This document shows positions 28,812 to 37,604 of a stretch of 64,000 bases of DNA, in pieces. The DNA is from Halovivax sp. (GTDB taxonomy: Archaea > Halobacteriota > Halobacteria > Halobacteriales > Natrialbaceae): assembly GCA_007119345.1 (NCBI GenBank), contig SKPV01000010.1, forward strand, positions 1-64,000, written 5' to 3'. Positions within the stretch are counted from its first letter, which is position 1, and each line of letters starts with the position of its first letter. The notes under the pieces are model-generated. The model was given only the letters and a program-made list of their open reading frames with translations. It was not told the DNA's origin and did not search any database. The position numbers and the translations under genes are program-made.

Positions 28812-30029
28812 GTGACCAACGCGCGACGGGGACGGATCGGGACGCGGACGGGCGTGTTCGGTACGCTCTGCGGGCTGGTGTTCCTGGTGAACTTCGGCCG
28901 GGTGGTGTACGCGCCGCTGCTGGAGCCGTTTCGGACGACGTTCGGCGCGAGCGCGGGCGCCGTCGGGCTGCTGGCGACGCTCGTGTGGATCGGCAGCGCC
29001 GCGCCGCGGTTCCCGACCGGCTACCTGCTGACGAAGTACCCCCGACACCGGATCGTGCTCGCCTCCGGGCTCGTCCTCGCCGCCTCCTCGGCGGTCGCGG
29101 CCGCAGCGCCGACGCTACGGGCGCTGTACGTCGCGACGGTGCTGGTCGGCGTCGGCAGCGGCGTCTACTACGTCTCCGCCCACCCCCTGATCGGGCAGCT
29201 GTATCCGTCGCGGGTCGGGCGGGCGATCGGGATCCACGGCACCGCCAGCCAGATCGCCGCCGTCGTGGCCCCGGGAATCGTCGCCGTCGTGCTGGCGGTC
29301 GCGATCTGGCCGGTCGCGCCGTGGCGGGTCGTGTTCCTGTTACTGGCCGCGGTCGCGCTCGGTTCGTCCGTCCTGTTCTGGCTCGCGGCAAAGCGCACCG
29401 ACCTGGAGGCCTCCACCCCGCTGGACCTCGAGCTGCGGGCGGCGTTTCGGTCCCAGTGGCGATTGATCCTGACCGGAATCGCCGTGATAGGGCTCGCCGG
29501 GATGGTCTGGATCGGCGTCTTCAACTTCTACGTCACGTACCTGATCGAGACGAAGGGGTTCGGCGGCGGCCGATCGCGGACCGTCCTGACGGTGGTGTTC
29601 GCGGCCGGCGTCCCCGCGTTCTGGTTCGGCGGCCGCCTCGCCGACCGCCTGTCGTTCGTCCCCCTCTTGCTCGCCGTCCTCGGGACGTACGTCGCCTCGC
29701 TACTCGCCCTGGTCGTCGTCGAGGGCTTCGCGGCCGTACTGATCGTCTCCGCGGTGCTCGGCTTCGTGATCCACTGTCTCTTCCCCGTGACGGACACGTA
29801 CCTGCTCACCTCGCTCCCGGAGCGGTACCGAGGCAGCGGCTACGCCGTCTTCAGCGGGACGATGATGCCGATACAGGCGGTCGGGAGCGTGCTCGTCGGG
29901 GGATTGGTCGACGCCGGCTTCGGTTACGATCGAGTGTTCGTCGGACTGGCCCTGGCAGTCGCCGCGCTCACCGCCTGCCTGGCCGTCCTCGCCGCGGTCG
30001 GTCGACTTCCCGCCGGCACGAACGGATGA
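28812..30029 (+). CDS. MFS transporter
   Basis: GTG 28812 gives a 405-residue protein with a short basic N-terminus and 12 predicted membrane helices. The MFS family motif A appears after the second helix as GYLLTKYPRHRIVLASG, with a related GGRLADRLSFVPLL in the second half. No substrate signature is recognised; an anion or drug/metabolite exchange role is possible. It is followed by the HTTM protein with a separate promoter. Confidence 0.88.
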   Translation: MTNARRGRIGTRTGVFGTLCGLVFLVNFGRVVYAPLLEPFRTTFGASAGAVGLLATLVWIGSAAPRFPTGYLLTKYPRHRIVLASGLVLAASSAVAAAAPTLRALYVATVLVGVGSGVYYVSAHPLIGQLYPSRVGRAIGIHGTASQIAAVVAPGIVAVVLAVAIWPVAPWRVVFLLLAAVALGSSVLFWLAAKRTDLEASTPLDLELRAAFRSQWRLILTGIAVIGLAGMVWIGVFNFYVTYLIETKGFGGGRSRTVLTVVFAAGVPAFWFGGRLADRLSFVPLLLAVLGTYVASLLALVVVEGFAAVLIVSAVLGFVIHCLFPVTDTYLLTSLPERYRGSGYAVFSGTMMPIQAVGSVLVGGLVDAGFGYDRVFVGLALAVAALTACLAVLAAVGRLPAGTNG

Positions 30030-30143
30030 TCGACGCGACGCGAGAGAACGACCGAACCGGCTGGTGTCGTGCTAATCAATCGTCCGACGAGCGGTGAAGA
30101 ACACCACAATGAATATACCACGGCCGGTGACGTACATATACAG

Positions 30144-31790
30144 ATGGAGTCTCCCCTCCGATCGGCCCTGTGGAGACGCGCGCCGCCTCCGGTGCGCCAG
30201 CGGATCGTCGCTGCCAAGAGCTCCCGGGGCTGGCGGGCGTTCCTGAACCTCGCCGATTGCGTCCGCGTCGACACGCGGTCGCTGGCCGTCTTTCGCATCG
30301 TCGTCGCGCTGCTCATCCTCGCCGACCTCCTCCTGCGGTCGCGAAACTTCTCGTTCTACTACACCGACGACGGCGTCGTCCCGCAGTCGCTCGCGATGGT
30401 CCACGCGGGCGAAAACGCCTTCTCCGTCTACTACTGGACGTCGGACCCGACGCTGATCGCGGCGCTGTTCGTCGTCCAGGCGCTGTTCGCGATCCAGCTC
30501 CTGGTGGGCTACAAAACCCGGATCGCGATGGCCGTCTCGTTCCTGCTCGTCGTCTCGCTCGATCACCACAATCCGCTGGTGTTGAGCTACGCCGACACGC
30601 TCTTCCGGCTCCTGCTGTTCTGGGCGATCTTCCTGCCCCTCGGGGAGCGGTGGTCGATCGACGCCCTCCACCGTGATCGCGCACCCAGGTGGACGTTCGT
30701 GGGGGCAGCCTCCGCGCTCGCGCTCGCCCAGATGGTCACCATGTACGCCCAGAACGGCTACCACAAGTACAACGACGACTCGGAGCTCTGGCAGAGCGGC
30801 GGCGCGACGCCGAAGATCTTCGGCCTCGACGAGATGACGTTCCTGCTGGGCGATTACTTCCGGCACATTCCGACGATGCTGGAGTACGGTGGACTCACCT
30901 GGTACTACATGCTCATCGCGTCTCCGCTGCTCATCCTCCTGTGGGGACGTCCCCGGATGTTGCTGACGTTCATGTTCGTCGGCGGCCACGCGTCGTTCGC
31001 GCTCACCGTCCGGATCGGCGCGTTCGCCTACGTGGCTATCGCCGGACTGATCCTCTTCCTCCAGCCGCAATTCTGGCGCGACGCAGCCACCCTGGTGCGG
31101 GCGGCGAACCTGCAGGACCACGTCGAGACCGCAGGGAACGGCGTTGAACGCGTCGGCCGACGGATCGCGTCCGTCCTTCCTTCGGTAGTGTTCGATTCGT
31201 CCCGCCAGCAACTGGCGAGAGCGATCGGATACAAAGCCGCCATCGTGATCGTCGCCGGCTCGATGGTACTGCTCACCCTCTCGGCGGGGGTTCAGTTCGC
31301 GGGCGTCGCGGACGACTCCGTCGGACCGACGGACGAGATTCAGGAGTACCAGGACCGCTTCGGCGTCGAGCAGCCGGAGTGGAGCATCTTCGCGCCAACG
31401 CCGCGAACCACCGATCGCTACTACGTCTTCCCCGCGCGAACGGCCGACGGCGAGATGTACGACGTCTTCAACGACCGCGAGTTGACGTACGACCGCCCGT
31501 ACGACGAACTCCAGAAGCAACACGACGCCTACCGCGAGCGGTTCTACATGAACAGCATCCGCCGCGCCGGCGACGACGGGGCCGCCCCGGAGTACCTCGT
31601 CGAACACATCTGCGAGACGTGGGCCGACGAGCGCGGGGTGGAGTTGACGCAGGTGAACGTCTACGAGGTGATCGAACGGATCGATCGGGACTCGATCGAC
31701 GATCCCGACGAACGCGAGCGTCACTACTTCCTGCGATCGATGCACGGGTGCGACGGGCACGAGCCGGAAGACTTCGCGCCGCCCGACTGA
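30144..31790 (+). CDS. HTTM-domain (vitamin K carboxylase-like) membrane protein
   Basis: ATG 30144 is preferred over 30069 because gaatatacc lies about 27 bp before it, giving 548 residues. Residues about 45-400 form several membrane helices with HTTM features: DTRSLAVFRIVVALLILADL, FYYTDDGVVPQS, FAIQLLVGYKTRIAM, YHKYNDDSELWQ. The last 110 residues are a soluble acidic domain (QPEWSIFAPTPRTTDRYYVF) as in gamma-carboxylase-like proteins. The family includes vitamin K-dependent carboxylase; carboxylase activity in archaea is unproven. Confidence 0.85.
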   Translation: MESPLRSALWRRAPPPVRQRIVAAKSSRGWRAFLNLADCVRVDTRSLAVFRIVVALLILADLLLRSRNFSFYYTDDGVVPQSLAMVHAGENAFSVYYWTSDPTLIAALFVVQALFAIQLLVGYKTRIAMAVSFLLVVSLDHHNPLVLSYADTLFRLLLFWAIFLPLGERWSIDALHRDRAPRWTFVGAASALALAQMVTMYAQNGYHKYNDDSELWQSGGATPKIFGLDEMTFLLGDYFRHIPTMLEYGGLTWYYMLIASPLLILLWGRPRMLLTFMFVGGHASFALTVRIGAFAYVAIAGLILFLQPQFWRDAATLVRAANLQDHVETAGNGVERVGRRIASVLPSVVFDSSRQQLARAIGYKAAIVIVAGSMVLLTLSAGVQFAGVADDSVGPTDEIQEYQDRFGVEQPEWSIFAPTPRTTDRYYVFPARTADGEMYDVFNDRELTYDRPYDELQKQHDAYRERFYMNSIRRAGDDGAAPEYLVEHICETWADERGVELTQVNVYEVIERIDRDSIDDPDERERHYFLRSMHGCDGHEPEDFAPPD

Positions 31791-31899
31791 TCCCCCGCTC
31801 GCCGAACGCCTCCTCGACCGGGGCTCGTCCGACCGGCCGGAGTCGGCAGCCGTCGACGGAGTCGTGTCCCTTTTGACGGTCGACTCCAATCGACCACCG

Positions 31900-32994
31900 A
31901 TGGAGTACGTACAGGAACGGATCGCCACGCTCCACGACCTCACCGACGCGGGGCCGCCCGCGGCGGCAGACGCGTTCGCGGAGACGGCGGTCGTCGTTCC
32001 GATGACCGACCGCGAGCACGCGAGCCTCGCGGCCGAGCGGGTCCTCTCGGCGCTCGAGGCCGTCGATCCGGCGGCGGTGTACGTCCCCGTCAGGGCGCCC
32101 CCCGACCGGATCGAGCCGTTCCGACGGTGGGTGAGGTCGTTCGACCTCTCGCTGCGGGTCGTGTGGTGTAACGCGCCCGCCGTCGAGCGGCTGCTCGCCG
32201 ACGCCGGGCTCGACGGCGGCTTCGGGAAGGGGCGGGACGTCTGGCTCGCGCTCGGCCCCGCGGCCGAGACGTGTTCGCGGATCGTCGTCCACGACGCGGA
32301 CGCGAGCAGCTACGAGGCCGGCCACGTCGCCAGGTTGCTGGCGCCGCTCTCGATGGGCTACGAGTTCTCGAAGGGCTACTACGCCCGCGTGGAGAACGAC
32401 CGGCTGTACGGGCGCCTCTGCCGGTTGTTCTACGAGCCGCTCGTGCGAGCGCTCGATGAGACCCGCCGCGAGCCGATCGTCTCCTACCTCGGGGCGTTCC
32501 GGTACGCCCTCGCCGGCGAGTTCGCGATGACGGCCCGACTGGCGAGGCGAATACGGGCGCCGCGATCGTGGGGCCTGGAAGTCGGAACGCTCGGCGACGC
32601 GTTCGCCCAAGCGGGGTTCGCGGGCACCGCACAGGTCGACCTCGGACGCCACGAACACGACCACCGCGCGGTGGCGGGCGAGACGGGCCTCGAGGGAATG
32701 AGTCGCGAGGTCGCCGCCACGCTCTTTCACGTGCTGGTCGACCACGGCCTCCGGATCGAGTACGACCGCCTGGCCGATCGGTACCGGGCGGCCGGGCGAG
32801 AGCTCGTCGAGCAGTACCGCGCCGACGCGACGTTCAACGACCTCACGTACGACGCCGCGAGCGAGCGCGAGCAGGTCGACCGGTACGCGAGCGCGATCGC
32901 TCCGCCCGGCGAGGATCGGCGGCTCCCGGCCTGGGACGCGATCGACCTGGATCCCGGATCCGTCCTCTCGGCCGCCTCGGCGCGACCGGAGTGA
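31900..32994 (+). CDS. Glycosyltransferase similar to glucosyl-3-phosphoglycerate synthase
   Basis: This 364-residue protein from ATG 31900 has ccttttgac about 27 bp upstream. The GT-A fold carries a DxD (HDADAS, residues 131-136). The pattern matches GpgS (GT81): FSKGYYARVENDRLYGR, the SYLGAFRYALAGEFAM segment, GLEVGTLGDAF and AQVDLGRHEHDH. GpgS transfers glucose to 3-phosphoglycerate, the first step to the solute glucosylglycerate. No phosphatase (GpgP) is adjacent, so the product is inferred only. Confidence 0.8.
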   Translation: MEYVQERIATLHDLTDAGPPAAADAFAETAVVVPMTDREHASLAAERVLSALEAVDPAAVYVPVRAPPDRIEPFRRWVRSFDLSLRVVWCNAPAVERLLADAGLDGGFGKGRDVWLALGPAAETCSRIVVHDADASSYEAGHVARLLAPLSMGYEFSKGYYARVENDRLYGRLCRLFYEPLVRALDETRREPIVSYLGAFRYALAGEFAMTARLARRIRAPRSWGLEVGTLGDAFAQAGFAGTAQVDLGRHEHDHRAVAGETGLEGMSREVAATLFHVLVDHGLRIEYDRLADRYRAAGRELVEQYRADATFNDLTYDAASEREQVDRYASAIAPPGEDRRLPAWDAIDLDPGSVLSAASARPE

Positions 32995-33079
32995 TCGGGC
33001 GGAGTCGGTGACGAGCCCTTCCCCCGGAACCGTTCGATAGCGACCGCGTGCCAGACGCGCACCCAGGGGACGATGAGCC

Positions 33080-33177
33080 GCGGGGACGCGTCCGACACTC
33101 GGGGGACGTTGGGCCGAGAGGACGCGTCCGACACTCAGGAGACGTGGGGCAGCGGGGACGCGTCCGACGCTTCGTAA
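33080..33177. repeat. 36-bp tandem repeat, nearly three copies
   Basis: ggacgcgtccgac occurs at 33084, 33120 and 33156, 36 bp apart, with similar bases between (gggggacgttgggccgag against ggagacgtggggcagcg). It fills the gap before 33297; nothing else is seen between 32995 and 33296 except the promoter. Confidence 0.85.
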
Positions 33178-33296
33178 CCAGCGATCCGTCGCAGCGACGT
33201 CGGCGACCGTCGCGCGTTTGCGACGGCCTCGGATCACTCGCCCGCGACCGAAACCACGTCGGAACACCTAATCGTCATCCACCCCAAACCACGGCC

Positions 33297-33764
33297 ATGG
33301 ACGCGACGTCGGACGAGCTGGCCGGCGTGGTCGACCTCTTCGGCGGTCTCCGCCGCGAGGAGCTCGAGCGCGCGCTGGGAGAGCTCGCCGCTCGGACCGA
33401 CGGAGCGACGGTCGAGGAGCGCGCCGTCGACGACGCCCTCGCACGAGCGGTCGACGGGTTCGCGCTCGTCGATCTCGAGATCGACGGCGAGGCGGTCTAC
33501 GTGCCCGGACCGACGGCGTTTCCGGAACTCCCCGACCACGGCGAGGACCTGCCCCACATCATGGACGTCCCGAAGAGATCGTTCGACCGCGAGACGCTCG
33601 GCGGGCGAGTTGCCGACCGCTTCGCGGCGTCCGTCGAGCGGGCCGTCGCGGCGGACGATCGCGAGCGCGCCCGCGAGCTCATCGACGTGAGCTACGACGC
33701 GGAGGCGTGGGGACCGGTGGAACTGGCGGACGAACGATCGCGGCTCGACGACCTGCTCGGGTGA
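33297..33764 (+). CDS. Uncharacterised acidic haloarchaeal protein
   Basis: This 155-residue protein starts at ATG 33297, with acacctaatcg about 27 bp upstream. It is mostly helical (VVDLFGGLRREELERALGEL, VADRFAASVERAVAADDRER) with a central beta segment (LVDLEIDGEAVYVPG). I think it belongs to a haloarchaeal family of unknown function (DUF7109-like), without certainty. It ends 4 bp before a Nudix gene, so the two are co-transcribed. Confidence 0.8.
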   Translation: MDATSDELAGVVDLFGGLRREELERALGELAARTDGATVEERAVDDALARAVDGFALVDLEIDGEAVYVPGPTAFPELPDHGEDLPHIMDVPKRSFDRETLGGRVADRFAASVERAVAADDRERARELIDVSYDAEAWGPVELADERSRLDDLLG

Positions 33765-33768
33765 GCCG

Positions 33769-34356
33769 ATGACCCGACTGCACCTCGATCCCGTCTCGCA
33801 CCACGACCCCGAGGTGATCGACGACCAGCCGAACGACGCCGCCGTCCTCGCCCCGGTGATCGAGCGAAACGGCGCGCACGCGCTGCTCTTCACCAAGCGC
33901 GCGGATCACCTGGGAGAACACCCGGGCCAGATGAGCTTCCCGGGCGGCGGCGCCGAACCCGAGGACGAGACGCTCCGCGCGACGGCGCTGCGGGAGGCCA
34001 GCGAGGAGATCGATCTCGATCCGAGCGAGGCCGACGTCGTCGGCCGGCTCGACGACATCCGCACCATCACCGAGTACGCGGTGACGCCGTTCGTCGCGCG
34101 CGTCCCCGATCGCACGTACGAACCCGACGACCGCGAGGTCGCCGAGATCGCCGTCCTCCCGGTCGCAGACCTGCTCGAGCCGAGCAACTACGAGTACGAG
34201 ACGCGCTCGCACCCCTACTACGGCGAGGTCGTGATCCACTACTTCCACGTGAACGGCTACACCGTCTGGGGGGCGACGGGACGGATCCTGGTCCAGTTGC
34301 TCGAACTGACCACGCCGTTCCAGCCGCCGGTTCGACTGGACCGGTCGGAGTACTGA
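33769..34356 (+). CDS. Nudix hydrolase (CoA pyrophosphatase-like)
   Basis: This 195-residue protein carries a complete Nudix box, GX5EX7REUXEE, spanning GGAEPEDETL and REASEEIDLD at about residues 62-84. It is preceded by the UPF0035-type HPGQMSFPGGG. That arrangement is typical of coenzyme A pyrophosphatases (NudL/YeaB). It removes a nucleoside diphosphate-linked group from CoA or a related compound. It is second in a two-gene unit. Confidence 0.93.
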   Translation: MTRLHLDPVSHHDPEVIDDQPNDAAVLAPVIERNGAHALLFTKRADHLGEHPGQMSFPGGGAEPEDETLRATALREASEEIDLDPSEADVVGRLDDIRTITEYAVTPFVARVPDRTYEPDDREVAEIAVLPVADLLEPSNYEYETRSHPYYGEVVIHYFHVNGYTVWGATGRILVQLLELTTPFQPPVRLDRSEY

Positions 34357-34452
34357 GTCGCGGCGGGAACGCGTCGAAGCCAGCGAGCCGACCCGACGTC
34401 CCTTCGCGAACCCGACGACCCCGTCAGGCGAACGGAGCCACGAACGTCACCC

Positions 34453-34461
34453 TTTTGTATA
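34453..34461 (+). promoter_or_regulatory. TATA box for the leader ORF
   Basis: ttttgtata is centred about 27 bp before ATG 34484, so transcription should begin at or near that ATG. Confidence 0.7.
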
Positions 34462-34483
34462 CCGGGGGACTCGTGACAGTTAC

Positions 34484-34525
34484 ATGGTCTCGCAGACGAT
34501 GGATCGAGTTCCGCACCGTTTCTAG
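34484..34525 (+). CDS. Possible 13-residue leader peptide (upstream ORF)
   Basis: ATG 34484 to TAG 34525 encodes MVSQTMDRVPHRF. Its ATG lies at the predicted transcription start, so it would be translated from a leaderless mRNA. It ends 30 bp before the next gene, whose start has a strong Shine-Dalgarno site. It may control that gene by ribosome occupancy or re-initiation. Codon evidence is too short to prove it. Confidence 0.5.
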   Translation: MVSQTMDRVPHRF

Positions 34526-34542
34526 CCACACCGTCGTCGCGC

Positions 34543-34551
34543 GAGGTGATC
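34543..34551 (+). promoter_or_regulatory. Near-perfect Shine-Dalgarno site
   Basis: gaggtgatc matches the 16S rRNA 3' end over 9 bases and precedes ATG 34556 by 4 nt (7 from GAGGTG). Most genes here have no such site, so this start depends on internal initiation behind the leader ORF. Confidence 0.8.
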
Positions 34552-34555
34552 TCAA

Positions 34556-35356
34556 ATGTTAACCGACAGCGACCTCTCCGCCAGCGACCGCCCCGTCTCG
34601 CGCGCCGACCTCGACGGCATCGCCCTCAAGCCGACCGAGTGCGACGTCGCCGCGATCGCCGACCTCCCGGTCGACACCGTCGCGATCGACTACGAGGGTC
34701 GCGAGCACGTCCCCGCCCGGGACGTCCTCGCCGACCTCGCCTCCCGGGCGACGCTCCGAGTGACGACGCCCGTACGGGCGGACGGCTTCGACCCGCTCGG
34801 AGACGACTCGCTCGCCGAGGACATCCCCGCGGACGTCGGCCGCGTGCTCGTCGCCGGCCACCCCGCGTACCTGACGAGCGGCGAGCGAAAGCGAGCCGTC
34901 GCGCCCAGACTCGGCGCCGCGCTCGAGGCGGCGCCCGACGCCTGGGTCGGCACCGAGAGCGTCGAACGCATCGCGATGGCGACCGGCGCCACCCAGTTCG
35001 AACTGCTGTCGGGACGTACCGAACGGGAGCTCAGGGCGCTGCGCGCGGCCGGTTTCGACGCCGATATCGCCGTCTACGCCCCAGCCGTCCTCACCGACGA
35101 CCACGACGCGATCCTCGACGCCGTGGGCGGATACGTCGCCCGACGCCGGCCGGTCGCCGACGCGCTCCCCGAGGGGGCGGCCACGGACGCGACGGCACAG
35201 GGAACCGCCAGGACGACCCTGCTCGCGGCCGCCGAGGACTACGCGCTCGTCGGGAGTGCGGAGACCGTTCGGGAACGAGTCGGCGCACTGCGCGAGGCCG
35301 GGGCGACGGCGGTCGTCGGCTATCCGGCGGCGGGCCTGGGCGACTTTCTGGGCTAA
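34556..35356 (+). CDS. Luciferase-barrel-like uncharacterised protein
   Basis: This 266-residue acidic protein starts at ATG 34556. It looks like a TIM-barrel: strands VDTVAIDYEG, ATLRVTTPVRADG, GRVLVAGHPAYL, ATQFELLSG, ADIAVYAPAVL. The last 50 residues (YALVGSAETVRERVGALREA then GATAVVGYPAAGL) are typical of the C-terminus of F420-dependent luciferase-like enzymes. It is shorter than those enzymes and lacks a clear cofactor motif. A haloarchaeal DUF7388-like assignment seems likely. A tandem copy array of its 3' end follows. Confidence 0.78.
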   Translation: MLTDSDLSASDRPVSRADLDGIALKPTECDVAAIADLPVDTVAIDYEGREHVPARDVLADLASRATLRVTTPVRADGFDPLGDDSLAEDIPADVGRVLVAGHPAYLTSGERKRAVAPRLGAALEAAPDAWVGTESVERIAMATGATQFELLSGRTERELRALRAAGFDADIAVYAPAVLTDDHDAILDAVGGYVARRRPVADALPEGAATDATAQGTARTTLLAAAEDYALVGSAETVRERVGALREAGATAVVGYPAAGLGDFLG

Positions 35357-35463
35357 CCGTCGCCGGGCCTAGACGGCTTTCTGGGTCAACTGTCGCCGGG
35401 CCTAGACGGCTTTCTGGGTCAACTGTCGCCGGGCCTAGACGGCTTTCTGGGTCAACTGTCGCC
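35332..35463. repeat. 33-bp tandem repeat copied from a gene's 3' end
   Basis: Four units start gggcct at 35332, 35365, 35398 and 35431. The first is the end of the gene stopping at 35356 and contains its TAA. In the later units that position reads caa, so they stay open in the same frame and would encode PGLDGFLGQLS each time if the stop were read through. Confidence 0.95.
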
Positions 35464-35523
35464 GGCTCGCCTTCCAATCGCGGACCACCTACACGTAAGT
35501 AGATCCCGGCCACAGTGCCAGCC

Positions 35524-36288
35524 ATGACGCAGCTCGCCAACCTGACGACCGAGACGGCCGCTGACGCGCTCGAGACGACCGAGGTAGCGGTGGTGCCGAC
35601 CGGGAGCACCGAACAACACGGACCGGCGCTCCCGCTCGGGATGGACCACTTCGCGGCCGAGGCGTTCGCTCGATCGACCGCCGATCGCGAGGATACGGTC
35701 GTCCTGCCGACGATCCCCGTCGGCGTCAGTCCGCACCACATGCAGTTCGACGGGAGTCTCACCGTCTCGCCGGAGACGTTCGAGGCCTACGTCCGCGAGA
35801 CGATCGGGAGCCTCGCCGAACACGGCGTGCGGAAAGCCGTCGTCGTGAACGGTCACGGCGGCAACGCCGGGGCGCTCCGGCGGGCCGCGCGGGATTTGCG
35901 GGACGCCCGGACGGCGTTCGCGCCGACCTGGAACTGGTGGGACGCGGTCGACGACCTGGCCGAGGAACTGTTCGAGGAGGTCGGCGGCCACGCCGACGCG
36001 GCCGAGTCGAGTCTCGTCTGGTACCTCCACGAGGAGCTGGTCGACCCGGACGCGCTCGCCGACGCCGAAACGCGCGGGAGCGACGCCTGGGGCCGATCGG
36101 TTCACGGAGCCAGCGTCGGGTTCGACACGATCGACTTCACCGACAGCGGCGCGGTCGGGAAGCCGACCCAGGCCGATCCGGCGAAGGGCGAGCGTCTGTT
36201 CGAACGGGGCCGCGAGGAGCTCGACGCGCTCGTCGAGTGGCTGGCGGCGCGCCCGGTGGCCGACTGCTGGCCGCGAGCGCACCGATGA
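35524..36288 (+). CDS. Creatininase-family amidohydrolase
   Basis: This 254-residue protein from ATG 35524 has acgtaagta about 27 bp upstream. Metal ligands are visible: GSTEQHGPALPLGMDH (Glu, His, Asp) near residues 28-43, NGHGGN near 113-118, and a late Glu in ADAAESSLVWYL. The family includes creatininase, formamide hydrolases of riboflavin biosynthesis (ArfB) and mycofactocin MftE. Its overlap with a DAO-type oxidoreductase (ATGA at 36285-36288) points to a catabolic pair. Confidence 0.9.
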   Translation: MTQLANLTTETAADALETTEVAVVPTGSTEQHGPALPLGMDHFAAEAFARSTADREDTVVLPTIPVGVSPHHMQFDGSLTVSPETFEAYVRETIGSLAEHGVRKAVVVNGHGGNAGALRRAARDLRDARTAFAPTWNWWDAVDDLAEELFEEVGGHADAAESSLVWYLHEELVDPDALADAETRGSDAWGRSVHGASVGFDTIDFTDSGAVGKPTQADPAKGERLFERGREELDALVEWLAARPVADCWPRAHR

Positions 36289-37487
36289 CGGGCGACGAGC
36301 CGACGGTGGATGGGGAACCGGAGCTGGCCGTCGGTGCGGACGCGTTCGTTGACGCGGGCGCGGGACTGAATGTGGCGGTGATCGGCGCGGGCGCGATCGG
36401 CGCGACCACCGCCTACGACCTCGCGCGCCGCGGCGCCGAGGTGACGCTGTACGACCGGGGATCGGTGGCCAGCGGCTCGACCGGGCGGGCGGCGGGCGTC
36501 TGCTACGACGCGTTCGCCGGCGAGCTGGACGCCGAGATCGGCCGGGAAGCGATCGAGCGACTCAGGCGGTTCTCGGGCGACGACACGTTCCCGTTCGTCG
36601 AATGCCCGTACGTCTGGCTCGCCCGGGAGGGCGACGACCGCCGCGCGGAACGGATCCGCGAGGACGTCGTCGAGATGCAGCGAATCGGCGTCGTCGCCGC
36701 CGAGATGGAGCCGAACGCGCTGGCCGACCGCTTTCCCACCCTGCGGACCGACGACGTCGCCGCCGCGGGCATCGCGGGCGCGGCCGGCTACACCGAACCC
36801 GCGCGGTACGCGGCCTGCCTCGCCGCGGCGGCGAACGGAGCGGGCGCGACGCTCCGCCCGGAGACGCCCGTCGACGTGCGCGTCGATCCGCCGATGATCG
36901 TCGAACGCGACGGCGGGGAGCGTCGCGAGGTCGACGCCGTCGTCGTCACCGCCGGCGCGCACACGAAGGCGCTGCTGGCCGACGCGGGGATCGATATCGC
37001 GATGAAACCCTACCGCGTGCAAGCCCTCGTCGCCGACGCCGCGTACGACGAGCCGATGTGCTTCGACGCGACCGCCGACTGCTACGTCCGACCGCACCCC
37101 GACGGGCTCCTCGCCGGCGACGGGACCGAACGGGTCGAAGCCGACCCGGACGACTGGAAGCGCGCCGCGAACGACGGATTCGCGGCGGACCTTCGGGAGG
37201 CCGTCGTCCACCGGTTCCCCTCGCTCTCGCCGACCGTCGATCGCGAGTGGGCCGGGTTGTGCACCGCGACGCCCGACCGAGACCCGCTCGTCGGGGAGGT
37301 GGCCGACGGCGTCTTCGTCGCGACAGGGTTCCAGGGTCACGGCTTCATGCGAGCGCCCGCGATCGGCGACCGGCTGGCCGAACAGGTCGTCGGGGGCGAC
37401 GGGATCGCGGCGTTCGATCCGACGAGGTTCGACGGCGACGAACCGTTCGAGATCGAGGCGGGGATGACGATCGATCCGGACGGGTGA
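36285..37487 (+). CDS. FAD-dependent DAO-family oxidoreductase
   Basis: This 400-residue protein starts at ATG 36285, inside the previous gene's stop. The FAD motif is LNVAVIGAGAIGATTAYDLA near residue 28, followed by GSVASGSTGRAAG. The C-terminal GVFVATGFQGHGFMRAPAIG is the DAO/sarcosine oxidase FAD site. It probably oxidises a secondary amine or amino acid. With the creatininase-like enzyme it may act on the amine product of that step, but the substrate is not known. Confidence 0.92.
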   Translation: MTGDEPTVDGEPELAVGADAFVDAGAGLNVAVIGAGAIGATTAYDLARRGAEVTLYDRGSVASGSTGRAAGVCYDAFAGELDAEIGREAIERLRRFSGDDTFPFVECPYVWLAREGDDRRAERIREDVVEMQRIGVVAAEMEPNALADRFPTLRTDDVAAAGIAGAAGYTEPARYAACLAAAANGAGATLRPETPVDVRVDPPMIVERDGGERREVDAVVVTAGAHTKALLADAGIDIAMKPYRVQALVADAAYDEPMCFDATADCYVRPHPDGLLAGDGTERVEADPDDWKRAANDGFAADLREAVVHRFPSLSPTVDREWAGLCTATPDRDPLVGEVADGVFVATGFQGHGFMRAPAIGDRLAEQVVGGDGIAAFDPTRFDGDEPFEIEAGMTIDPDG

Positions 37488-37604
37488 TCGTCGGTCCGGA
37501 CGAGTACGGATCGGAGAAACGGACAAGCGACGGTCCGACCGGAGTCGGACGTTCAACTGCGGAACGGCATCGAATCGATATGCGTCGGCGGAGCGGTCGG
37601 CGGA

